Assembly (NCBI RefSeq): GCF_011174705.1 | Contig: NZ_JAANIJ010000001.1 | Coordinates: 1,364,001 to 1,428,000, forward strand | Direction of reading: 5' to 3' | Source: Tessaracoccus coleopterorum | Lineage (GTDB): Bacteria > Actinomycetota > Actinomycetes > Propionibacteriales > Propionibacteriaceae | DNA: 64,000 nucleotides | Part shown: piece after piece, positions 56,775 through 64,000 of the stretch | How the letters are laid out: each line of letters starts with the position of its first letter | How positions within the stretch are numbered: the stretch's first letter is position 1 | The notes under the pieces: generated by a model | The model's input: the letters and a program-made list of their open reading frames with translations, nothing else | Databases searched by the model: none | Told to the model about the DNA's origin: nothing | Position numbers and translations under genes: made by a program

Positions 56775-57549
56775 TCAGCCACTCCTCCGCGCCGACGCGC
56801 GAAGCACGAAGCCCGCGATCAGCAGGAAGAGGGCGACGATGAGCAGACCGAAACCGGCAACGGCGAACACGACTCCCAGCGTGATCGCGCCCATGCTGAG
56901 AGGCGGCCCGACGACGACGCCCGCGCCGTCGCACTCCACCGTGTAGGTGCCGTTGTCCTGATCCGGCCCGCCGATCCGCCCGATCGCCGAGTACGCGATG
57001 TCGTCGCGGGTGAAGCTCATGCTGGAGTCGAGCGCGAGGTCGGGCGCATTCTCACCCGGGGCGAGCACCGAGCAGGTGGTGTCGGGATCGGTGGCGTAGA
57101 TCACCTGCATCACGTTGTCCTCCACGGTCACCGGCGTGCGTCCGGTGATGGAGGTCAGGGCCTCCGCCGGGGGAGCACTGACGTCATCTGGAAGGCGAAT
57201 GCCCCACCAGCGCGGCACCCACCGCGAGACACACGGCCCCGACAATCCTCAGCACCTTCCCGCCCGGCCGGAACGCGCCGGAGGACGGGGCCCGTGCCCT
57301 GCCCTCGGGTCGTAGCCGAACTGCCCGGACGGCCGCTGCTGGAACTGCTGACCCGGGTACTGCTGACCCGGATACTGCTGACCCGGATACGCCGGCCCGG
57401 GAGGCGCCGGGTAGCCCTGCGCCGGCTGGTGCGGATGCGCACCCCGCCCCGGGTATGCGCCCGTCCCGCCCCGCCCGCAGGCGGCTGGGTGCCGTAGGGG
57501 CCGTACGGACCCGGCGCCTGAGCGTTCGGGTCGGCCGGGGTTGCGTCAT
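56775..57549 (-). CDS. Proline/glutamine-rich membrane protein, unknown function
   Basis: About 259 residues. After correcting a C4 run at the start (MTQPPADPNAQAPGPYG), the N-terminal third is low-complexity Pro/Gly/Gln with the repeat YPGQQ three times (about 57345-57390). A first membrane helix follows (VLRIVGAVCLAVGAALVG). An extracytoplasmic region has YATDPDTTCSVLAPG, DIAYSAIGRIG and YTVECDGAGVVVG. A second helix, LGVVFAVAGFGLLIVALFLL, is close to the C-terminus. The two helices would place the middle domain outside the cell. Three or more corrections are needed. The family is not recognised. Confidence 0.65.
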
Positions 57550-57627
57550 CGCGTGGTCCTCTCGCACGGTGGGCTGGGACAAGCTTAGGCACTCACCGGG
57601 CTGATGCGTCGCCCGATTCGCCGCCGG

Positions 57628-58181
57628 TCAGACCCGGGCGCGCGTCCGTGGGCTGTCACGGTAGGCGCGCCACGCCACGAGCAACTCGTCGCGGCCTCCC
57701 CGGGATGACTCGCATGCCATGCCCGGGTGAACCGGTTGAACTCGAACTGGGATCCGATCCCGGCCCGTTCGCCGCGCGTGGCCCGGTAGTGCGCGAGGGC
57801 GTCGCCGAGGGTGCGGACCCCGTCTGCCTCGGCGAGGAAGGCCCGCATCGGCGCGTCGAAAGAGAAACCGGTGCCCAGGTGCGCCTCGAACCAGGCCCGT
57901 AGGTACTGGCTGCACCGCTGCCCCGGCGGGATGACAGTCGAGGCCCTGAGCTCCCCGCGAGCTGTGAGCCGGTCACGCGACGCGACGAGGGCTCCTCGAA
58001 GGTGACGCCGTCAAGCGCGGCCGCGATGCGGCCGGTCAGGAGGTCCTTCGATCCGGTGGTGCGCACCCCGAGGGCGCGGGCGAAGACGACCAGCTCGTCC
58101 TTGACCCAGTACCAACGCAGGAACTCGGCCCGGTCAGCCCGGCGGTGAGCCGCGGGCGCACGGACCGCTCGGGGTTTCCAC
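57628..58181 (-). CDS. DUF6434/SAP-domain protein
   Basis: About 186 residues. The N-terminal SAP-like helix pair reads RAEFLRWYWVKDELVVFARAL and GSKDLLTGRIAAAL. The DUF6434 part includes VIPPGQRCSQYLRAWFEAHLG, FSFDAPMRAFLAEAD, GSQFEFNRFTRAWH and ELLVAWRAYRD. SAP motifs bind nucleic acid in other proteins; no role is known here. The start is GTG 58181 (VETPSGP). Three corrections (near 58145, 57965 and 57700) are needed. Confidence 0.65.
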
Positions 58182-58196
58182 CGGCGGGATGGGCGG

Positions 58197-59267
58197 TCAG
58201 GCGACCTTGCGGGTCCAGCCGAACGGGTCCGCGACCCGGCCGTACTGGATGTCGACCAGGTGCTGACGGATCTCGCTCGTCCTCGCGCCGGGAGGCCGTC
58301 GGCCACCTGCTGCACGCCGCGGTCGGGCGAGTTGAACCCGACGATCGGCGTCACGACGGCGGCGGTGCCGCAGGCGAACACCTCCGCGATGGCACCGGAG
58401 GCAACGCCGTCGAGCACCTCGTCGATGCTGATGGCCCGCTCCACGGGCGCAGGTCATGCAGGGGGCGAGTTTCAGGATCGACTCGCGCGTGACGCCTGCC
58501 AGGATCGAGCCGAGCGCGGGGTGACGAGTTCGCCGTCGGCGGTGACGAACATGATGTTCATCGTGCCGCACTCCTCGACCCACTTGTGCTCGGCACCGTC
58601 GGTCCACAGCACCTGGCCGCAGCCGTTCTCGGCGGCCTCCTTGGTGGCGATGAGGCTGGCCGCGTAGTTGCCGCCGCACTTGGCGGTGCCGGTGCCGCCC
58701 GGGCGGCACGCGTGTAGTTGGGCGTGATCCAGAGCTTCACCGGCTCGGAGTAGTACGGGCCCGCGGGCGTCGCGATGACGGCGAAGCGGTAGTTGTTGGC
58801 CTCCCGCACGCCGAGGTAGGGCTCGGAGGCGATCATGAAGGGCGGATGTAGAGGCTCTGCTCGTTCTCGGAGACGGGCACCCATGCCTTCTCCAGCTGGA
58901 CGAGGCGCTCGACGGCTTCGAGGAAGAGGGCCTCGGGAAGCGGCGCCATCGCCATCCGCTCGGCGGAGTGGACGAAGCGGGTGGCGTTGCGGTCCGGGCG
59001 GAACAGCCAGATGGAGTCGTCGGCGCGGCGGTACGCCTTCATCCCCTCAAAGATCTCCTGCCCGTAGTGCAGGGTCGCTGCGGCCGGGTGGAGCGCCCAC
59101 TCCTTCATCGGGATGATGCGGGGGTCCTGCCAGCCGTCACCCTCGATGTAGTCGATGACGACGTGATGATCCACGTAGTAGCGGCCGAACCCCGGGTCGG
59201 CGAGCGCCGCTTTGCGCGCCGCGTCGGACGTGGGTGCGGTCGACTGGGTGATCGAGAACTGGGCCAT
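58197..59267 (-). CDS. ilvE: Branched-chain amino acid aminotransferase
   Basis: A fold-type IV PLP transaminase of about 359 residues for the last step of valine, leucine and isoleucine synthesis. [51 protein letters not shown] (PLP lysine region), [13 protein letters not shown] and [13 protein letters not shown] are present. About five corrections are needed, two in a C6 and a C4 run near 58455. The start [15 protein letters not shown] is at 59267. The product ends [10 protein letters not shown]. It is divergent from the OsmC gene. Confidence 0.93.
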
Positions 59268-59375
59268 GCAGGCGATGCTAGCCGCCGTCGATTTGGCGGC
59301 GGCCCCCGTATCACGGGCAGCGACCCGGTGGACGAACGCTCCCGGCCGGGTGTACGTCGGCCTACAGTTGCGCGC

Positions 59376-59805
59376 ATGACAGAAGAGACCCGTCGCCCCA
59401 CCACCGTCAGCATCGCCCGCACGGGGCGGCTGGGCTACACCGCCACCAATGCTCGAGGTGGAACCATCGACGTCGGCTCCGGGAGTCCGACGACTTCACT
59501 CCCGTCGAGTTGATGATGGTCGCGATCGGCGCGTGCTCGGCCATCGACGTCGACCTGGTCACCACCAGGAAGGTGGAGCCCGGCTCGTTCGACGTCGACG
59601 TGCACGCCGACCGGGTCAAGGACGCCGACGGCAACCGGGCCGACAACATCGAGGTCGACTTCATGGTGCGCCTCCCCGAGGGCCCCGAGGGGACAAGGCC
59701 CGAGCCATGCTCGAGCGCGCCATCGCTTCGGCGCACGACCGCCTCTGCACCGTCTCGCGCACCATCGAGCTCGGCACCCCGGTCGCGATGCGATCGGTCG
59801 GCTGA
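59376..59805 (+). CDS. OsmC-family protein
   Basis: About 144 residues from the ATG at 59376. VSIARTGRLGYTATNARGGTI, FTPVELMMVAIGACSAIDVDLV (redox-active Cys region) and MLERAIASAHDRLCTVSRTIELGT (second conserved Cys) match OsmC/Ohr peroxidase-like proteins. Two corrections, near 59485 and 59695, are needed. Members reduce organic hydroperoxides with thiols, although the exact branch cannot be settled. It is a stand-alone gene. Confidence 0.8.
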
Positions 59806-59924
59806 GGTCCACCGCGGTTCACGGCGACCCGACCGATCCGGAATGAAACTCCCCGCGCCCGGTTGTCACCGGGCACAGAGACCAGCCTCCCCATGCCCTC
59901 ATGACCCGAGACAAGGAACGAAAC

Positions 59925-61430
59925 ATGCTCCCGCTCAGCCGCGTCACGCGCGCCATCGCCTCAGTCGTCGCAGTAGGACTGCTGCTCACCGGCTGCGGTG
60001 GCTCCAACTCCCCACATCATCGGGCAGCCCCTCGGCCGACGCGGAGATCGAGATCGGGTCGCTCTACGAGCCCGGCAACCTGAGCAACGTCGACGCGGGC
60101 GGTCAGGGCATCACCGAGGCGTTCAACGGCAACGTGTACGAGTCGCTGATGAAGCTGGGCGACGACGGCTCCGTCTCACCGCTGCTCGCCGAGGGCTACG
60201 CCGTCAGCGACGACGGCCTCACCTACACCTTCACGCTCCGCGACGGCGTCACCTTCCATTCGGGCAGGGCGCTCACGTCGGCGGACGTCAAGGCCAGCTT
60301 CGAGCGGGTCGTCGCCGAGAGCTCACAGGCGGCGCGCAAGTCGAGCTATCAGGTGGTCAGCGACGTAGCCACGCCCGACGACAAGACGGTCGTGTTCACC
60401 CTGTCCCAGCGCTCCATCTCGTTCCCGTATCTGATGGCCTACGTCTGGATCGTCAACCCCGAACTGGCCGACCCGCTGGCCCAGGCCGACGGCACCGGCC
60501 CCTACACATTCGATGAGTGGAAGCGCGGCTCGACGCTGTCAATCGTGCGCAACGACGCCTACTGGGGTGAGAAGGCGAAGAACGGGCGCGTCACGTTCCA
60601 CTACTTCACCGACGCGTCCGCCGAGTCGAATGCCCTGCTCAGCAACGAGATCGACCTGGTGACCAGCATCCAGAGCCCGACTCGCTGACGCCGTTCGAGA
60701 ACAACTCGGACTTCACCATCAGCGAGGGCACCTCAACCACCAAGGAGGTCCTCGCCTTCAACGACCGGGTCGCCCGTTCGACGACCCGCTGGTGCGCCGG
60801 GCCGTCTACTCGGCCGTCGACCGGCAGAAGCTGCTCGACTCGGTCTGGGCCGGGCACGGCACGCTCATCGGCTCGATGGTGCCGCCCACCGATCCTGGTA
60901 CGAGGACCTGACCTCCCTCAACCCCTACGACCCGACCTGTCGAAGCAGTTGCTGGCCCAGGCGGGGCTGGCCGACGGGTTCAGCTTCACGCTCCTGACAC
61001 CCAACTATGACCCGCACCCCGTCGTCGCCGAGTTCCTGAAGTCGGAGCTCGCGAAGGTGGGTGTCACCGTCGAGATCAAGGTGATCACGGCCGACGAGTG
61101 GTACACCACGGTGTTCAAGGAGCGCGACTTCCAGGCCACGCTGCAGGAGCACGTCAACGACCGCGACGTCGTCTGGTACGGCAACCCGGACTTCTACTGG
61201 GGCTACGACAACGCCGAGGTGCAGCGCCTGATCGGCGAGGCCGAACAGGCGACGTCCGAGGCGGACCAGACCGCGAAGCTCAAGGAGGCCAACCGGATCA
61301 TCGCGACCGAGGCCGCCAGCAACTGGCTCTACCTCTACCCACAGATCGTGGTGGCGAGCAGCGCCGTCTCGGGATACCCGTAAACGGCCTGAACTCGCAG
61401 TTCTACGTGTACAACATCACCAAGGCCTGA
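59925..61430 (+). CDS. Oligopeptide ABC transporter substrate-binding lipoprotein
   Basis: An SBP_bac_5 extracellular receptor of about 505 residues. The signal and lipobox, VAVGLLLTGCGG, anchor it to the membrane. YESLMKLGDDGSVSPLLAEGY, YTFTLRDGVTFHSGRALTSADVKASFERVV, TGPYTFDEWKRGSTLSIVRN and LLAQAGLADGFSFTLLTP are typical of DppA/OppA. The ATG at 59925 has AAGGAA nine bases before it. About five corrections are needed, mostly between 60680 and 60945. It is the first gene of a four-gene transport operon. The ligand is likely a peptide. Confidence 0.9.
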
Positions 61431-61460
61431 TGCCCTGTCCGGGCCTGGAAAGGCGGAGCC

Positions 61461-62421
61461 ATGGGTAGGTACCTGCTCAGGCGCTCCGCCTTTCTCGTCG
61501 TCTCCTTCCTGGGAGCGATGCTGTTGATCTTCCTTCTGCTGCGGGTGCTTCCCGGCGATCCGGCCAACGCCTTGGTGTCGATCGACGCGACACCCGAGCA
61601 GATCGAGGCGGCCCGCGAGCAGGTCGGCTCGAACCTGCCGCTCCACGAGCAGCTGGGCAACTGGCTGGGCGACCTCGCCCGGCTCGATCTCGGCACCTCG
61701 TTCATCTCCGGGCCTCGGTGGCCGACGACATCGCCCAACGCCTCACCGTGACACTCCCACTCACCCTGATCGCCTTCGCCATCTCGGTGGTTCTGGCGAG
61801 CCTGCTCGGCTACGTGGCCGCGGTGCGGTCGGAGACCCGGCTCGGCACCGCGGTGTCCGGCATCGCGCAGGTCGGCATCGCCGTGCCCGTGTTCTGGATC
61901 GGCATCCTGCTGGTGTGGATCCTTGCGCTCGAGCTGCGACTGTTCCCTCCGGAGGCTTCCCCCGCAAGGACTGGGCCGACCCCGCCGACGCGCTGCGCTC
62001 CCTGTTCCTGCCTGTGCTGACCATCGTCATGGTGATGACGGCCTCGCTGACCCGCTACGTGCAGTCGGTGGTGCTCGACGTCCTCGACAGCGACTACCTG
62101 CGCAACGCGCAGGCCCTCGGCGCGAGCTTCGGCCGGGCATTCTGGCGCCACGGCGTCCGCAACGCCTCGGTGCCCGTGATCTCCATCCTCGGCATCGAGT
62201 TGGCCTCGACGCTGCTCGGGGCCGTGGTGGTCGAGAGCGTGTTCACCCTCCCGGGGCTCGGCAGCATGCTGACCCGCGGCATCGAACAGCACGACTACCC
62301 ACCATCCAGGGCGTCCTGCTCGTGACCACCTCTTCGTGCTGGCGATCGGCTTCCTCGCCGACATCGTCCAGCGCGTCGTCGATCCGCGGTTGCGGGTCAG
62401 CCTTTCGGGGCCCACGCATGA
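61461..62421 (+). CDS. Peptide ABC transporter permease (DppB type)
   Basis: About 322 residues. The N-terminus RYLLRRSAFLVVSFLGAMLL and PGDPANALV are typical of the DppB/OppB family. GIAVPVFWIGILLVWI and the EAA motif region SDYLRNAQALGASFGRAFWRHGVRNA (ATP-domain contact) follow, then ESVFTLPGLGSMLTRG. About five corrections are needed. Its stop overlaps the next start (ATGA at 62418). It pairs with the second permease. Confidence 0.9.
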
Positions 62422-63278
62422 GCGCCGACCTGCAGGACACCGTGGTCGCCGAGCCGGGCGGCGCCGTCGCCGGTGGCCCGTGAGCCTGACGCTCGGCACC
62501 GTGCTCCTCGCCCTGACCGTGCTGCTGGCCCTCCTGTCGCTGGTGTGGCTCCCGTTCCCGCTCGGCGACACCTCCGGTTCCCGGCTCGAGGCACCCAACG
62601 CGACCCACTGGCTGGGACGGACACGTTCGGCCGCGACACGTTCAGCTACCTGATGGTCGGCACCCGGATCGCGCTCGTCGTCGGGGCCGGCAGCGTCATC
62701 GTCGCGATGGTCGTCGGCGTCACGGTCGGGACGCTCGCGGCGTTCGCGCGCGGCTGGGTCGACGACATCCAGTCGTCGCTGCTCGACGTGCTGATCGCGT
62801 TCCCGACGCTGCTGCTCGCCATGCTGATCGGCGCGGCCCGCGGCGCCAGCCTCTCCACCGCGGTGGTCTCCATCGGCCTGGCGGCGTCCGCCGTCGTCGC
62901 CCGGTTGACCCGCATCCTCGCGAAGCGCCTGCTGAACCAGCAGTTCGTGACGGCGGCCCGCACGTCGGGCACCAACGCGTGGGGCATCGTGCGGCTGCAC
63001 CTGCTCCCCAACATGTGGCCGATGCTTGTCGTCACGGCCGCCCTGATCTTCGGCAGCGCGGTGCTCGCGGAGGCGAGCCTCAGCTACCTGGGCCTCGGGG
63101 TCCCGCCGCCCAACTCGTCGCTCGGCCGCCTGCTGCAGGGGCCGAGAAGACGGTGCTGACGGCGCCGTGGGCCGCCATCGCGCCGGGCCTGGTGATCGTC
63201 GCGATCGTCCTCGGCGCCAACTTCCTGGCCGACGGCCTGCGGGAGCGACTCGACCCGACGAGAAGGGAACGCGGATGA
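62418..63278 (+). CDS. Peptide ABC transporter permease (DppC type)
   Basis: About 288 residues. [21 protein letters not shown] is the DppC/OppC signature, then [20 protein letters not shown], the EAA-type loop [28 protein letters not shown] and [16 protein letters not shown]. Three corrections, near 62480, 62616 and 63140, are needed. It overlaps both neighbours by four bases (ATGA), showing one tightly coupled operon. Confidence 0.9.
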
Positions 63279-64000
63279 GGATCGACGTGGAGAACCTCTC
63301 GATCGCGCTGCCGTCGGGCCGCCGGGTCGTCGACGGCGTGTCGTTCGGGCTGGGCGACGGGGAGCGGCTCGGGGTGGTCGGCGAATCCGGCTCCGGCAAG
63401 TCGGTCAGCACGCTCGCCATCCTCGGCCTGCTGCCGCGCGCTCTGCGAGCGAGCGGGTCGATCGTGGTCGACGGCACCGAGGTTGTCGGGGCCGACCCGA
63501 GGTCGCTCCGGGCCATCCGCGGCCGGAGGGTGGCGAAGGTGTTCCAGGACCCGTCGACCGCGCTGGATCCGCTGATGCGGATCGGCAGGCAGGTGGAGGG
63601 CCGCTCGCCCGGCACCGGGGCTGAAGGGCCCGGCGCTGCGCTCCGCGGTGCTGGAGGCCCTCGAGGAGGTGCGGCTGCCCGACCCCGAGCGGATGGTGAG
63701 GTCGTTCCCGTTCGAGGTCTCCGGTGGCCAGCGGCAGCGCGTCGCCATCGCCATGGCGCTCGCCTGCCGGCCGGAGGTGTTGATCGCCGACGAGCCGACC
63801 ACGGCGCTGGATGTGACGGTGCAGGCCGGGATCCTGGCGCTGATCCGGCAGCTGTGCGACGAGCGGGGCATGGGCCTGCTGTTCGTCTCGCACGACCTGG
63901 CGGTGGTGTCGCAGACCGTGACGCGCGGCATCGTGATGGAGCACGGTCACATAGTCGAGGAGGGCCCGATCGACGCGCTGATCTCGACCCCGCAGAATCC
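63275..64000 (+). CDS. Peptide ABC transporter ATP-binding protein, partial (right edge)
   Basis: About 243 residues before the window ends. [19 protein letters not shown] begins at the ATG overlapping the previous stop. Walker A is GESGSGKSV, the Q-loop [13 protein letters not shown], the ABC signature [16 protein letters not shown] and Walker [13 protein letters not shown], with the switch His in [10 protein letters not shown]. It is the DppD-type ATPase of the preceding transporter. Two corrections near 63600 are needed. The C-terminus lies beyond the edge. Confidence 0.92.
   Translation, partial: MRIDVENLSIALPSGRRVVDGVSFGLGDGERLGVVGESGSGKSVSTLAILGLLPRALRASGSIVVDGTEVVGADPRSLRAIRGRRVAKVFQDPSTALDPLMRIGRQVEGRSPGTGAEGPGAALRGAGGPRGGAAARPRADGEVVPVRGLRWPAAARRHRHGARLPAGGVDRRRADHGAGCDGAGRDPGADPAAVRRAGHGPAVRLARPGGGVADRDARHRDGARSHSRGGPDRRADLDPAES

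Noticed and set aside
61810..63615. Minus-strand open frame of about 600 codons opposite the transporter genes
   Set aside because: It is rich in Arg, Gly and Ala without any recognisable motif, and the plus strand carries well-conserved ABC permeases and an ATPase. It is a shadow frame typical of high G+C DNA.

Overview
The window is about 68-70% G+C and reads like a chromosome segment of a high-GC actinobacterium, most plausibly of the Propionibacteriaceae. The grounds are a mycothiol gene (mshB), the HspR/HAIR heat-shock circuit, class E-type sortase architecture, and glycogen and trehalose enzymes beside an L-lactate dehydrogenase. The family assignment is an inference. No rRNA, tRNA, CRISPR array or prophage was seen.

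One fact governs the reading. Most long genes, including essential ones such as dnaK, clpB, fba and ilvE, are cut into two to ten reading frames. At every junction examined closely the frame moves as if one base were missing, nearly always from a run of four or five C or G. I count well over one hundred such sites, so these genes are annotated end to end as single CDSs carrying probable sequence errors, not as pseudogenes. Genes that read intact include trmH-like, yceI, pyrE, sortase, the SPFH gene, grpE and the DUF2277 gene.

Layout: 1-6.3 kb, the end of a LuxR regulator, a secreted subtilisin with a PA domain and a novel-looking C-terminal module, and a luciferase-like oxidoreductase. 6.3-16.3 kb, aldolase, a SpoU methyltransferase, YceI, LemA, a sortase-pyrE pair, a spermidine-synthase-like gene, a MATE exporter, a sugar dehydrogenase lipoprotein, pdxH and a DUF1707 membrane protein. 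16.3-22.1 kb, HAIR-controlled clpB, then a response regulator divergent from a degenerate and an intact histidine kinase. 22.1-27.5 kb, threonine catabolism (tdh-kbl), an IS110-type insertion next to palindromic repeats, and MgtC. 27.5-30.6 kb, a TPP-riboswitch thiamine salvage operon thiM-thiE-thiD/tenA.

30.6-37.7 kb, a second secreted protein with the same module as the subtilisin, glgP, a trehalose-synthase-like GH13 enzyme, and an apparent cupin/solute-binding-protein chimera. 37.7-40.3 kb, an NAD-kinase-like gene and an SPFH gene divergent from an NrtR-type Nudix regulator, with a perfect palindromic operator between them. 40.3-44.8 kb, two regulators and an acidic hypothetical protein. 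44.9-50.1 kb, ldh and the dnaK-grpE-dnaJ-hspR operon behind three tandem HAIR sites. 50.1-59.8 kb, a lipid kinase, glgX, a lipoprotein, mshB, an FMN reductase/luciferase-like pair, membrane and DUF6434 proteins, ilvE and OsmC. 59.9-64.0 kb, an oligopeptide ABC transporter operon running off the right edge.

The most interesting leads are the NrtR/SPFH/NAD-kinase-like locus, the secreted module shared by two proteins 26 kb apart, the sortase with alanine where the catalytic cysteine should be, the pseudo-kinase paired with a working kinase, and the IS110 element with its structured flank.
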